In this document: positions 54,285 to 63,221 of the stretch, in pieces | How positions within the stretch are numbered: the first letter of the stretch is position 1 | Layout of the letters: every line of letters starts with the position of its first letter | From: Erythrobacter sp. QSSC1-22B | GTDB lineage: Bacteria > Pseudomonadota > Alphaproteobacteria > Sphingomonadales > Sphingomonadaceae | Length of the DNA: 64,000 nucleotides | Assembly: GCF_001678665.1 (NCBI RefSeq) | Contig: NZ_LZRP01000006.1 | Location: 1 to 64,000 of the forward strand | Direction: 5' to 3' | The notes under the pieces: model-generated | The model's input: the letters and a program-made list of their open reading frames with translations, nothing else | Told to the model about the DNA's origin: nothing | Databases searched by the model: none | Position numbers and translations under genes: made by a program

Positions 54285-55073
54285 TCAGCGCAGCTCGACC
54301 GCCCGGTTGTAAGCCGCAGCGAGCGTTTCGCGCATCCGGGCCGAAATGAGGTCGTCGCCATTGAGCGCGTCGAGCCCGGCGGCGGTAGTGCCGCCCTTGC
54401 TGGTCACCGAATTGCGCAGGGTTTCCAGATCGGGCGCGCCATGCGCTTCGGCCATGGCGACCGCGCCGCCCATCGTGCCCAGCACCATCGCGCGCGCCTC
54501 GTCCTCGGTGAAGCCTATCCCGGTCGCCGCGGCGACATAGGCGCGGGCGATCTCGAAGACATAGCCCGGGCCGGAGCCCGCAACCGCGGTGACCCTGTCG
54601 AGCTTGTCCTCGCTGTCGACGCTGACGGTGGCGCCTGCGCGGCGCATCATCGCCTCGGCATGCGTCAGCGGCGCGGTTTCGGCGGCAGGATCGGCGTAAA
54701 GCCCGCTGACCCCGCGACCGACCGCGGCGGGGAGGTTGGGCATGACCCGGACGACCGGCGCGCCGCCCATCGCCTGGGCGATCCGCGCTGCAGAGGTGCC
54801 CGCAGCGATCGAGAGCGCATAGCCGCCCGGTTCGAGATGGTCGCGATAGGGCGGGATCAGGTCGGCGATCATCTGCGGCTTGATCGCGACGACCACGACA
54901 TCGAAACGTTCGTCGCCCAGCGCGGCGCGATCCGCCAACAGGCGCACTCCGTCGGGGGCGTGTTCGAGGCCCGGATCGACGATCGTGAAGTTCTCATCGC
55001 CGGTCATCCAGTGGTCGAGCAAGGCGCCGCCCATCTTGCCGCAACCGATCATGAGTATTTTGGAAAAAGTGAT
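54285..55073 (-). CDS. proC: Pyrroline-5-carboxylate reductase (probable non-AUG start)
   Basis: Last step of proline synthesis. [15 protein letters not shown] contains the NAD(P) motif [35 protein letters not shown], and the C-terminal [16 protein letters not shown] and [16 protein letters not shown] (P5C-binding) are complete. The first ATG (55052, 255 aa) would delete the first Rossmann strand and has no ribosome-binding site. A GAGGAG at 55085-55080 lies 6 bases before an in-frame ATC at 55073, which would give [16 protein letters not shown], the normal family N-terminus (262 aa). I used the ATC start; a sequence error or a rare start codon could explain it. Confidence 0.8.
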   Translation of the reverse strand: MTFSKILMIGCGKMGGALLDHWMTGDENFTIVDPGLEHAPDGVRLLADRAALGDERFDVVVVAIKPQMIADLIPPYRDHLEPGGYALSIAAGTSAARIAQAMGGAPVVRVMPNLPAAVGRGVSGLYADPAAETAPLTHAEAMMRRAGATVSVDSEDKLDRVTAVAGSGPGYVFEIARAYVAAATGIGFTEDEARAMVLGTMGGAVAMAEAHGAPDLETLRNSVTSKGGTTAAGLDALNGDDLISARMRETLAAAYNRAVELR

Positions 55074-55274
55074 AAGTCGCTCCTCGCGATAATTTTTCGA
55101 GCTTCAATCTATTTCACCGGGTTTCCGATTCAATAGATAACGAATAGGTTTCGCTGCGCCAGGGTGTTTGATATATCGCGACGACCGAAGAGATTTCAAT
55201 CACGCGGGTTGTGCACTGCACCATCGCTATCTATGTGGAAATCGTATCGTTTTCAACCCAGCGGAAATTCTATT
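55074..55274. promoter_or_regulatory. Divergent proC/proB promoter region
   Basis: About 200 bp of AT-richer sequence between the divergent starts of proC and proB, with runs such as GATAATTTTTCGAGC and TGTTTGATATATCG. It must contain both promoters; TTGATATA-like boxes near 55170-55180 might serve proB. No operator was recognised. Confidence 0.45.
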
Positions 55275-56417
55275 GTGACCACCAAACGCAGCGTAGTCGT
55301 AAAAATCGGTTCAGCCCTGTTGGCCAACCAGGACCTGCTTACCCCACGGTTCGGCTTCCTCCAGCGGCTGCTCGAGGACATCAACCGGCTGCGCGCCGAT
55401 GGCTATGACGTCATCGTCTGCTCCTCGGGCTCGGTCGCGCTGGGGCTGCGTCTCATGGGGGAAACGCCCGAGAGCGCCGGTCTTTCCGACAAGCAGGCGG
55501 CTGCCGCCTGCGGAATGCCGGTCCTGCTCAACGCATATCGTCAGGTGGGGCATGAATTCGGCATGGAAATCGCGCAGGTGCTGCTGACACTGGGGGATTT
55601 CGAGGACCATCGCCGATTCCTCAACACCCGCAACACGGTTCATCGCCTGCTGAAGGCGAGGGTGTTGCCGATCGTCAACGAGAACGACACCATCACCACC
55701 GAGCAGATTCGCGTCGGCGACAACGACCGGCTGGCAGCCAAGGTCGCGCAGATGATCGGCGCCAAGGATCTGATCATCCTCACCGGGGTCGATGGCCTCT
55801 ACGACCGCAATCCCGACGATCCCGAGGCCGTTTTCGTACCCGAGGTCGAGGACGTCTCGAAATATATGCAGGCCACCAAGGGCAAGAGCACGCTGGGCAC
55901 CGGGGGCATGGAGACCAAGCTGCTGGCCGCCAATATGGCGCAGGAGGCGGGTTGCACCACCTGGATCGCGCAGGGCGAGGCCGACCGCCCGCTCAGCACC
56001 GTGCTGTCCGGCGAGCGCCGCGCGACGAGGATCCTGCCGCATCCCAATCCGATGTCGGGCTGGGACAGCTGGATCGCCAACCGGCTGCAGATGGCCGGCA
56101 GCCTGTCGGTCAGCAAGGCCGTGGCCAATGCGCTGACCAGCGGCGAGCGGCCGATCTGCCGCGACGACGTGGTTTCGATGGATGGCGATTTCGCGCGCGG
56201 CGATGTGCTGCATATCTACGACGGCACCGGGATCGAGCGGGCGCGAGGGCTGAGCGATTTTTCCTCCGAGGAATTGCGCGTGCTGCTCAGCAATCCCGAC
56301 ACCGACGAACAGCAATTGCTCGGCTATCGCACCAAGGGCGAGATCATCCGCAGCAACAATCTGGTGCTGCTGGAAAACCGCCATCTGCTGTGGGACGCTC
56401 CCGAAGGGGTGAACTGA
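55275..56417 (+). CDS. proB: Glutamate 5-kinase
   Basis: 380 aa from GTG 55275 (VTTKRSVVVKIGSALLAN); the in-frame upstream sequence is not family-like. Phosphorylates glutamate in the first step of proline synthesis. The amino-acid kinase domain has KIGSALLAN, CSSGSVALGLRLMG, NENDTITTEQIRVGDNDRLAAKVAQMI, DGLYDRNPDDPEA and the Gly-rich TLGTGGMETKLLAA. The last ~90 residues form a PUA domain (GSLSVSKAVANALTSGERPICRDDVVSMDGDFARGDVLHIYD). It is divergent from proC-proA, giving a complete proline locus. Confidence 0.95.
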   Translation: MTTKRSVVVKIGSALLANQDLLTPRFGFLQRLLEDINRLRADGYDVIVCSSGSVALGLRLMGETPESAGLSDKQAAAACGMPVLLNAYRQVGHEFGMEIAQVLLTLGDFEDHRRFLNTRNTVHRLLKARVLPIVNENDTITTEQIRVGDNDRLAAKVAQMIGAKDLIILTGVDGLYDRNPDDPEAVFVPEVEDVSKYMQATKGKSTLGTGGMETKLLAANMAQEAGCTTWIAQGEADRPLSTVLSGERRATRILPHPNPMSGWDSWIANRLQMAGSLSVSKAVANALTSGERPICRDDVVSMDGDFARGDVLHIYDGTGIERARGLSDFSSEELRVLLSNPDTDEQQLLGYRTKGEIIRSNNLVLLENRHLLWDAPEGVN

Positions 56418-56516
56418 GCGCAGACAGCCAGCGCAGGTTCTGCGGCGGGCATTAAGCGCATCCGGGCCCACACCTTCACTTGGCGTTCAGCGCGGTGCTG
56501 GCTATAGGCCGTCCCC

Positions 56517-57302
56517 ATGACAACAAAGCCGATCCTCGCCGCCGCGCTCGCGGGCGCCACCCTGCTCACCGGCGCCTGCGCCTCCACCGGGGGCGGCGAA
56601 CAGGACACCGCCTATGTCGCGCGCGATGTCGAATCGCTGTATTCGGTGGCCAAGCAGCGGCTCGATCGCGGGCAGCCGACTCTGGCAGCGGCGCTGTTCG
56701 ACGAGGTCGAGCGCCAGCACCCCTATTCGCCCTGGGCCCGCCGCGCGCAGCTGATGAGCGCGTTCAGCTATTACGCCGGCGCCGATTACAACAAGTCGAT
56801 CCAGTCGGCGCAGCGCTTCCTGACGATCCACCCGGGCAACAAGGACGCGCCCTACGCCTACTACCTGATCGCGCTGAGCTATTACGAGCAGATCAGCGAC
56901 GTCCAGCGCGACCAGAAGATCACCGAGCAGGCGCGCACCGCGCTGACCGAGGTCAACCGCCGTTTCCCGCAGAGCGAATACGCTGCCGATGCGCGGTTGA
57001 AGCTCGACCTGGTGGAAGACCACCTCGCGGGCAAGGAGATGGAAATCGGCCGCTATTACCAGCGCAGCGGCCGCTGGATCGCGGCGCAGATGCGGTTCCA
57101 GAACGTGGTCGACACCTTCCAGACCACCAGCCACGCCCCCGAGGCGCTCTATCGCCTGACCGAGAGCAGCCTGGCGCTGGGGATTCCCGAAGAAGCGGTG
57201 AAATACGCCGCGGTGCTGGGCTCCAACTATCCTGGCAACGAATGGTACGACCGCGCCTACGAGCTGGTGCAGGACCATGCCGCAGGCGTGACCGCGAGCT
57301 GA
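56517..57302 (+). CDS. bamD: Outer membrane assembly lipoprotein BamD
   Basis: 261 aa. Lipoprotein signal with lipobox LTGAC (Cys near 20), then five TPR-like repeats: SLYSVAKQRLDRGQPTLAAALFDEVERQHPYSPWARRAQL, FSYYAGADYNKSIQSAQRFLTIHPGNKDAPYAYYLIALSYYEQISDVQRDQ and the further ones to residue ~245. BamD is an essential part of the BAM complex that inserts beta-barrel proteins. The QxDxxxxxxA-type region DVQRDQKITEQA is typical. It is a single-gene unit before the repeat-rich region. Confidence 0.96.
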   Translation: MTTKPILAAALAGATLLTGACASTGGGEQDTAYVARDVESLYSVAKQRLDRGQPTLAAALFDEVERQHPYSPWARRAQLMSAFSYYAGADYNKSIQSAQRFLTIHPGNKDAPYAYYLIALSYYEQISDVQRDQKITEQARTALTEVNRRFPQSEYAADARLKLDLVEDHLAGKEMEIGRYYQRSGRWIAAQMRFQNVVDTFQTTSHAPEALYRLTESSLALGIPEEAVKYAAVLGSNYPGNEWYDRAYELVQDHAAGVTAS

Positions 57303-57366
57303 TCGGGGCGCTACCGGTGGCGTGGGTCTCCCGAGCGGGATCCGTTGCCCCGGCCTTGTGATCTCC

Positions 57367-57497
57367 CTCGTCATTGCGAGCCGCCGCAGGCGGTGCGGCA
57401 AGCCACGACCGACGCCTTCCGCCCGACACGACCGCAGCGGCGGCCCGCGAAGTCGCGCCATGGATTGCCGCGTCGCTACGCTCCTCGCAATGACGAG
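57367..57497. repeat. Palindromic dispersed repeat, copy 2
   Basis: Arms CTCGTCATTGCGAG (57367-57380) and CTCGCAATGACGAG (57484-57497) are perfect inverted repeats, with a longer, different core than copy 1 (15066-15143). The identical arms with variable cores are typical of mobile palindromic elements. Confidence 0.85.
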
Positions 57498-57559
57498 AGG
57501 GAAGATACTTACTGCGAAAGTGGCAGTCCACGGTAGGGGGCTGGCTGGTTGATGGGATT

Positions 57560-57605
57560 TTTTCCAAAAGCTGCCTGTCGGCTAGCGACCCAATTGCAGA
57601 CATCG
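57560..57605 (+). repeat. Fragment of the CCAAAAGCTGCCTGTC repeat family
   Basis: Contains CCAAAAGCTGCCTGTCGGCT and GCGACCCAATTGCAGAC, matching the segment at 60187-60226 (CCAAAACCTGCCTGTCAGCA, ACGACCCAGTTGCGGAC). Confidence 0.65.
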
Positions 57606-57658
57606 ATGATCGGCTATAACCTCGCTCTATGCGCTGATCCTTTCCGCTTAGTCTTGTT

Positions 57659-57985
57659 TTGAGCTTTGCCGTCTTAACAGCGATTTGGGTTGGTTCGGTG
57701 GGTCCAACGGGAAGCAACCCACGGGTTCGATTAGAATTACGAAGCTCCCAAACCGAAGCTGATATTCTTAAATGCCCCGCAATTCAGGCATTCATAAAGA
57801 GAAAACGGATGGGGGAATTACTGTCTACCCGAAGTTCAAAATTATGGAATAAGTCCTTCAGCGACCGGGGAAATGCAACTCGTTTAACGCTGATTGAAGA
57901 TGATGGATCGACCGTCCTCAAAGTTAGCTCAGATGCCGCACTCGCAGACTCAATTGAGGCTTCGATTAGAGGCTGCGTTGATTGA
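57659..57985 (+). CDS. Small hypothetical protein
   Basis: 108 aa from a TTG; no AUG start is available near the N-terminus. The first residues (LSFAVLTAIWVGSVGPTGS) could be the end of a short signal or membrane segment. The rest is soluble and charged with two cysteines (ILKCPAIQAF and RGCVD). GC is low compared with the host. I do not recognise a family, and the gene may be a remnant of a longer one. Confidence 0.35.
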   Translation: MSFAVLTAIWVGSVGPTGSNPRVRLELRSSQTEADILKCPAIQAFIKRKRMGELLSTRSSKLWNKSFSDRGNATRLTLIEDDGSTVLKVSSDAALADSIEASIRGCVD

Positions 57986-58505
57986 AGATTCGAGTCGAAT
58001 GTAAAGCGCTGAGCCTTCGGTCTGTGGCAGCTAACCACCCCAATTTCGGACATTCCGGCTTCAACCGGCGTTCACCGGAAGCGGACCGGCTGATTTCTGG
58101 GATTGGCTGCCAAAAGCGGCCTGTTGGCTAACGACCCAAGAGCGGTTTCTGGGCCTCACTCCTAAAAATGGTCCGGCCGCACTAACACTCTAACACTCCC
58201 GCGCTCAGCCGGCGATTGGTGAGACTCTTCAATCCTCACGCGAGAGATCCTGATTGAGCGACCGATGAAATCTCCAAATACCAATAAGGTTAACAGAGGG
58301 TTGTCGCTAAATAAACAATCTGTCGGAGGATGCACAGGCAAGCAAATATCAAAAAATAATTAAATGTTCAAGCTGCTGCATCCGGTGGGGCCTCTCCCGG
58401 GTATCTTCTTTATGGTCGCAGGTCGCACGGACCTGTCACGACGCCGCGGGTAAGTTTCGTTCACCACCCGCATCAGAAGATTACCTCAAGAATCGGAATT
58501 TATTT
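57986..58505. other. Non-coding stretch upstream of the first PEP-CTERM gene
   Basis: 520 bp. The first ~150 bp belong to the local repeat family (58022-58145: GGCAGCTAACCACCCCAATT, CCGGAAGCGGACCGGCTG, and AAGCGGCCTGTTGGCTAACG). The last ~200 bp are AT-rich (ATATCAAAAAATAATTAAATG) and likely contain the promoter and leader of the next gene. Confidence 0.5.
58022..58145 (+). repeat. Non-coding repeat family, copy
   Basis: Starts GGCAGCTAACCACCCCAATT and ends with CTGTTGGCTAACGACCCAAG. The same opening and closing blocks are found at 59110-59228 and in related form at 60100-60230 and 63020-63130. Confidence 0.7.
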
Positions 58506-59042
58506 ATGCAGTTAAAGACCCTATTGACCACGACAGCAGCGTCCCTCGCTGCAACGATAGCGGTACCAGCAAACGCCGCGACCTTACTGTTTGAGCTTAC
58601 TGGAGGGCGCAATGTTACGTTCGAACTCGACTCAAACCCCATACCAGACAGCTTTGGAAGCAGCTTCGTAGGCGAGCAGGCAATTTTCAGAAATGCTCAG
58701 GGAACTGTCAACGGTCTGGAATCCACAATCAGCCTGATTAGCTTCGGAACATCTTTGATTGCTGACTTTAATGTCGTTGCTTCAGGACTTGGCTTCACTC
58801 AATTTGCGAATGGCGGGCCCCTCTTTTCAGGCCCAGGTAGTGCACCAGTCTTCGCACGTGGCACCTTTCAATTGACTAATCCGTTCGCGCCTTCCTCGAA
58901 TAGCACTCTTGTCATCTCAGAGGTTGCCGCGCCAGTTCCTGAGCCTGGAACATGGGCAATGATGTTGCTGGGCTTTGGTTTCGTTGGCGGAGCAATGCGT
59001 TCTGCTAAGCGGAGGCAAAAGGTTACTGTCTCCTACGCTTGA
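58506..59042 (+). CDS. PEPxxWA-CTERM sorting domain protein 1
   Basis: 178 aa. N-terminal signal peptide (LLTTTAASLAATIAVPANA, cleaved near residue 24). A beta-rich, low-charge body (LLFELTGGRNVTFELDSN) follows. The C-terminal sorting signal is VPEPGTWAMMLLGFGFVGGAMR plus basic residues (SAKRRQK). Such proteins are exported, anchored by the helix and processed by an exosortase/archaeosortase-type system, often linked to exopolysaccharide. No exosortase gene is in this window. It shares the signal with the gene at 59430 but not the body. Confidence 0.88.
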   Translation: MQLKTLLTTTAASLAATIAVPANAATLLFELTGGRNVTFELDSNPIPDSFGSSFVGEQAIFRNAQGTVNGLESTISLISFGTSLIADFNVVASGLGFTQFANGGPLFSGPGSAPVFARGTFQLTNPFAPSSNSTLVISEVAAPVPEPGTWAMMLLGFGFVGGAMRSAKRRQKVTVSYA

Positions 59043-59429
59043 TCGGTACTCCAAGCGTAGTGAGGGCGCCGCTGGTCTAACGACTGGCGGCGTTTTGGTG
59101 TGCGAGAGACATGGCAGCTAACCACCCCAATTCACGCCGTTCCCGGTGGCTAGTGACGACCCTGGGACCGTTCAGGCTGCTATCGCCTGATTTTTATCAG
59201 AAGCTGCCTGTCGCGTAACGACCCACGAACAGAGTTTTTGCTTGGCGCGTTGTCCCGAGCCAGTGAGCAAGCGCTGAGCATTGCCTCTAGCGTAGGCCCT
59301 GCCAGACCTGTCCCAATTTGGAACACAGCTATTTGAGCGGCGAAACAGGATTGCGCATAATAAACGATAACTTAACGCAGCTTCACTCTCAAATCGCGCA
59401 CGGTGTGTGATAGCTCCTAAGGCTTATTT
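59043..59429. other. Non-coding stretch between the two PEP-CTERM genes
   Basis: 387 bp with one full repeat-family copy (59110-59228) and an AT-rich promoter-like segment before 59430 (CATAATAAACGATAACTTAACG). A short GGTCTAACGACTGGCGGCG at the end of the first gene recurs after the second gene as GGTCGAAAGACTGGCGGCG. Confidence 0.5.
59110..59228 (+). repeat. Non-coding repeat family, copy
   Basis: Contains GGCAGCTAACCACCCCAATT then CACGCCGTTCCCGGTGGCTA, GACCCTGGGACCG and GAAGCTGCCTGTCGCGTAAC. The middle part matches 63019-63100 closely (CACCCCAATTCACGCCGCTC, GACCCTGGAACCGG, CTACGGCCTGA). Confidence 0.75.
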
Positions 59430-60035
59430 ATGTTGAAAAAAGCGCTGTTCGCTGCCTGCTTTGGTATGGCCGCCACCTCGGCCAACGCCGCGATTATCAT
59501 TTCAGAGGACTTTGAAAGTGGACCGGGGGTCTTTACGCTCAACGGTAATGCACTTCTCAACACTAGTGCTGACTACGTCCAATGCTGCGGCACGCCGAAT
59601 GACACGAGCAACACGTTCGTGACGTTTGGCAGAGGCAACGCGGCGAGCGGTTCGCTGGCGACGTCCTTCGACACGATGCTGGGCCAGTTATACTCTGTCA
59701 CCTTCAATTTTAGCGCACTGGGCCAAGGGACCGAGCCACTCACTTTTAATGCGGGGGGGCAATCATTTATCTTCAATCCAGTTGCTAACAACAATCTGGC
59801 CTTCCAAAGCGGTGGCTTTTCATTCCTAGGCACTGGCGGCACCACAAACTTTAACGTGACTAGTGCTGGCTTGAATAACGTCGACGCGATCGTGGACAAC
59901 ATCACAGTTTCTAATGCTGTACCGGAGCCTGCTACTTGGGCGATGATGCTGCTTGGCTTTGGCTTTGTCGGGGTGGCAATGCGCCGCCGTCGCGACGAAA
60001 ACCAAAATAAGCTGCGGCTGCGCTTCTCCGCCTGA
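59430..60035 (+). CDS. PEPxxWA-CTERM sorting domain protein 2
   Basis: 201 aa. Signal peptide MLKKALFAACFGMAATSANA, then a beta-rich body with IIISEDFESGPGVFTLNGNALLN and many Gly, Asn and Thr residues, as in carbohydrate-binding or adhesive secreted proteins. The tail VPEPATWAMMLLGFGFVGVAMRRRRDE is a standard PEPxxWA-CTERM signal with an Arg-rich cytoplasmic end. A paired cysteine (QCCG) lies near residue 52. Sorting partner genes are elsewhere. Confidence 0.9.
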   Translation: MLKKALFAACFGMAATSANAAIIISEDFESGPGVFTLNGNALLNTSADYVQCCGTPNDTSNTFVTFGRGNAASGSLATSFDTMLGQLYSVTFNFSALGQGTEPLTFNAGGQSFIFNPVANNNLAFQSGGFSFLGTGGTTNFNVTSAGLNNVDAIVDNITVSNAVPEPATWAMMLLGFGFVGVAMRRRRDENQNKLRLRFSA

Positions 60036-60586
60036 TTACATTCGTAACATGCACTTAGCGCCGCTGGTCGAAAGACTGGCGGCGCTTTGTTGTCCGGGGG
60101 AGCGGCAGCTTTCCACCCAATATCGGACATTCGCGCCGCGACGAGCATTGACCGAAAGCGGACTGGCAGCTTGCTGCAATCCTGTGCCAAAACCTGCCTG
60201 TCAGCAAACGACCCAGTTGCGGACGTTCAGGACGATCGCCGCTGTTCGCGACAGCGGTCGTTCGCTTGTCCGTAGACGGAAGGACCGCTGACACCCCAAA
60301 TCTCGGACTACAGCTCCGATAGCAGTGCTGTTCAAAACGGACGCCCGTTCAACGGCCGTGGCACGCCCGAGCTAGGTATGTGCGCGGCATGATGTGTGCG
60401 CAACAGCCAGCTTCGATACCTCGGTCCCCCGAGCATGGATCTTGAGTAACTAAGCTGGGCAGCCTCCTTCGCATCACCGAGCGCATATCGACAGGAGCGT
60501 ACCACCAGCAGCAAACTCGCCTATAATTACAGTTTGGGGCACCTCGAGCCAAATTAGGCTAGGCTTGAAAAAGCGACCGGGGATTG
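60036..60586. other. Non-coding stretch before the GGDEF-EAL gene
   Basis: 551 bp. About 60100-60310 is made of repeat-family sequence; the rest shows no coding frame that I can support and no clear promoter. Confidence 0.5.
60100..60230 (+). repeat. Non-coding repeat family, copy
   Basis: Contains GGCAGCTTTCCACCCAATAT, CGGACATTCGCGCCGCGACG, GAAAGCGGACTGGCAGCTTG and CCTGCCTGTCAGCAAACGAC. An inverted copy of most of it lies at 63222-63320. Confidence 0.75.
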
Positions 60587-62968
60587 ATGCTTCTCCCTCT
60601 TTATCCCGCGCAGGCTTCGATGTACCAGTTTCGGCTCTTCCACATTGCAAAGCCTCGACAGCGTTTTCTCGTGTTCGTCGCGCTACCTGCCATCTGCCTG
60701 GCTGGAGCACTGGTACTGTTCGGCCTCTGGAGTTTGTGGATCACTGCAGAGAAGAGCGATGCAGTGACCCGTGACAGGCAGGTGCGGGAGGTACGCCTTG
60801 CGATTGGCGCAACGCTCGACGAACTCGCTCAAAGTCAGGCAGGGGTTGCCATTTGGGATCCAGCCTTCGCCGAAGTGAGCAAGCGAAAGCCTGACCTGGA
60901 TTGGCTGGACCAGAATGTTGGAACGTGGCTGAACTACGTGTTCAATCACGAAGTTGACATCATCGTGGACGGCCAAGATCGCCCTCTCTACGCGATGAAA
61001 CACGGTGTTCGGGTCAATCCAGAGATATTCCTGCGCGTTCAGAAGGGAGTAGCCTTCCTGATAGCTGAGGCGCGCGGGCAAAGCAGCGACCAGGCAAACC
61101 CGCATGAGCGTCTTCCGAATCAAGAGATCCATCCACAAAGTACCGTCCGCACGTCCCCTTTTGCAGTGCATGCGACCGACCTGGTTGATATCGAGGGGAA
61201 AGTGGCGGCCGCGAGCGTCATGCGCATGATGCCAGATTCGTATGGAGCCGGCGCTACCACCGGCACAGAGCCGCTGCTCATTAGCATCCGCTATTTGAAT
61301 ACGAGCCTTATGCAAAATCTCCAGCGCGAACGGGGGATTGTCGGTGCACGTGTGACCAAGTCACCCGCTATCGATAGCTCCGCTGTGTACAGCGTCGCCC
61401 TATCTTCGTGGGACGGTAAGCCAATCGGCTATTTTACGTGGCTACCCGAGATGCCGGGCAAGGGAATTCTGCGTTCGGTGCTACTCCAGGGAGGAGTGGC
61501 GCTCCTTGCCCTATTGGGTTTACTCGCGGCACTGACTGCCAGCGTAGGCCGGCTAATGTCCAAGGATGCGAAGTCCATCCAGCGCCTTGAAGAAGCGCGA
61601 TCGGAGCTGCAGGCTACAGAGGCGCAAGCTCTCTACCTCGCCAACCATGACGCGTTGACTGGTCTTCCAAACCGAGCCTCGTTCAGCAGGTTCGTCGATG
61701 AAGCGATCGGCGCAGCTGGATTGGATACGCTGCTCGGCGTGATGCTGATCGACCTCGACCGCTTCAAGCAGGTCAACGATACGCTAGGTCACTTGGCGGG
61801 CGACCAGCTGCTCCAGGCGGTGGCGGCTCGCCTCGTCAACTGCGTAGGCGACTGCGATGTCGTCGCACGCCTTGGTGGCGATGAATTCGCCATCTGCCTC
61901 GCCGATCGGCGTGTCTCGGATGATTTCTCGGACGCTGCGAACGCTATTCTCAGCGAGCTGCGTAAGCCGTTCGAGATCTTGGGCTCATCGGTGCATGTGG
62001 GTGGCAGCATCGGCATGGCGATTTCCCCCTTCCAGGGCTCTGAGAGGACCGAGCTGCTAAGGAAGGCCGACATAGCGATGTACAAGGCTAAGGAAGCCGG
62101 TCGCAACGACTATCGCTTCTTCACCGCCAAGATGGACGAGAGCATCGCCGGCCGACGCGTCATCGAAGACGAGCTGAGAGCAGCTTTGCGCTCGGGCGGA
62201 GAACTCTTCGTGGAGTATCAGCCGAAGCTAGACGCCACGGGGCGCCGCATATTGGGATTGGAGGCTCTGGTGAGATGGAAGCATCCCACTCGCGGAAATT
62301 TGGCGCCCGACGCGTTTATCCCGGTCGCCGAGGAATGCGGGCTCATCAATGCAGTAGGCGGCTGGGTGCTTGCCGAGGCCTGTCGCGTAGCGCGCCAATG
62401 GCCGAAGCTCTCGATGGCAGTCAACATCTCTCCTATGCAATTTCGAACCCCCGACGTGGCTCATTCGATCCAATCGATCGTATTAGAGGCTGGCGTTAAA
62501 CCTGAGCAAATCGAGTTGGAGGTGACCGAGAGCATCCTCGTCGAGGATGATATAGCTGTGAAAACGGCGCTGGAGGGCTTGCGCGCCTCAGGATTTCGAA
62601 TTGCTCTTGACGATTTCGGTACAGGGTATTCGAGCCTGAGCTACCTGAAGAAGTTCAAGGTCGATCGGATCAAGATAGACAAGAGCTTCATAAGACGTCT
62701 CGGCCACGATCCCGAGGCAAATGCAATCGTGCAGGCGGTGATTGCTCTAGGGCATGCGATGGCTCTTTCTGTCACTGCCGAAGGGGTAGAAACGGAGGAG
62801 CAGGAGTGCTTACTTCAGATCGCCGGCTGTAATGAACTTCAAGGTTTCCTGTTTTCGAAGGCGCTGCCTGAGAAGGACTTGCACGCCTTTTTTGTCGAAA
62901 AGCATATGGCCTTCGATGGCACTGGACCGGCGCCCAAAGTCAGGCGTCAAGTCCGCTTCGGTGCATGA
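60587..62968 (+). CDS. CHASE4-like sensor GGDEF-EAL protein
   Basis: 793 aa from ATG 60587; ATG 60620 is also possible. One transmembrane helix (about 24-48, FLVFVALPAICLAGALVLFGLW), a periplasmic part (about 50-295) with QAGVAIWDPAF typical of CHASE4 domains, a second helix (about 298-325), then GGDEF (GGDEF at 430-434) and EAL (EAL at 559-561). The EAL domain keeps the catalytic pattern: AVNISPMQF, LEVTES, ALDDFGTGYSSL, KIDKSF and AEGVETEEQ. Both enzymatic halves look active, controlled by a periplasmic signal. GC is slightly lower than in the first half of the window. Confidence 0.9.
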   Translation: MLLPLYPAQASMYQFRLFHIAKPRQRFLVFVALPAICLAGALVLFGLWSLWITAEKSDAVTRDRQVREVRLAIGATLDELAQSQAGVAIWDPAFAEVSKRKPDLDWLDQNVGTWLNYVFNHEVDIIVDGQDRPLYAMKHGVRVNPEIFLRVQKGVAFLIAEARGQSSDQANPHERLPNQEIHPQSTVRTSPFAVHATDLVDIEGKVAAASVMRMMPDSYGAGATTGTEPLLISIRYLNTSLMQNLQRERGIVGARVTKSPAIDSSAVYSVALSSWDGKPIGYFTWLPEMPGKGILRSVLLQGGVALLALLGLLAALTASVGRLMSKDAKSIQRLEEARSELQATEAQALYLANHDALTGLPNRASFSRFVDEAIGAAGLDTLLGVMLIDLDRFKQVNDTLGHLAGDQLLQAVAARLVNCVGDCDVVARLGGDEFAICLADRRVSDDFSDAANAILSELRKPFEILGSSVHVGGSIGMAISPFQGSERTELLRKADIAMYKAKEAGRNDYRFFTAKMDESIAGRRVIEDELRAALRSGGELFVEYQPKLDATGRRILGLEALVRWKHPTRGNLAPDAFIPVAEECGLINAVGGWVLAEACRVARQWPKLSMAVNISPMQFRTPDVAHSIQSIVLEAGVKPEQIELEVTESILVEDDIAVKTALEGLRASGFRIALDDFGTGYSSLSYLKKFKVDRIKIDKSFIRRLGHDPEANAIVQAVIALGHAMALSVTAEGVETEEQECLLQIAGCNELQGFLFSKALPEKDLHAFFVEKHMAFDGTGPAPKVRRQVRFGA

Positions 62969-63018
62969 AGCGCTTGGCACAACAAACGTTCACTTACACC
63001 ATCTGAACGCCCGAAAAC

Positions 63019-63130
63019 AGACGGCCAGCTCACCACCCCAATTCACGCCGCTCCTGATGGTCCTCCTCGACCCTGGAACCGGCCTGGCGGCTACGGCCTG
63101 AAATCCGCCAAGACCCGCATTTCTGGTGCC
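63019..63130 (+). repeat. Non-coding repeat family, copy
   Basis: CCAGCTCACCACCCCAATTC at the start and CTACGGCCTGAAATCCGCCA later. Same family as 59110-59228. Confidence 0.7.
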
Positions 63131-63221
63131 GACCCAATAGCGGCCAAAAGTGAAACCCCGGCCGCTGTTCGAAACCGGCCGTTTGTTCGACGCACGCCTA
63201 TCATCCGCTCTTGGGCCGTTT

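Larger units (their letters stand above)
57303..57658. other. Non-coding stretch with a palindromic repeat
   Basis: 356 bp after bamD. It holds copy 2 of the palindromic repeat (57367-57497) and, at 57560-57605, a fragment of the non-coding repeat family described for 57.5-63.3 kb. No coding frame could be supported. Confidence 0.55.

Noticed and set aside
58300-58505. Possible sigma-54 promoter (PrsR-type) before the PEP-CTERM genes
   Set aside because: I looked for GG-N10-GC elements typical of some PEP-CTERM genes upstream of 58506 and 59430 and found no convincing match.
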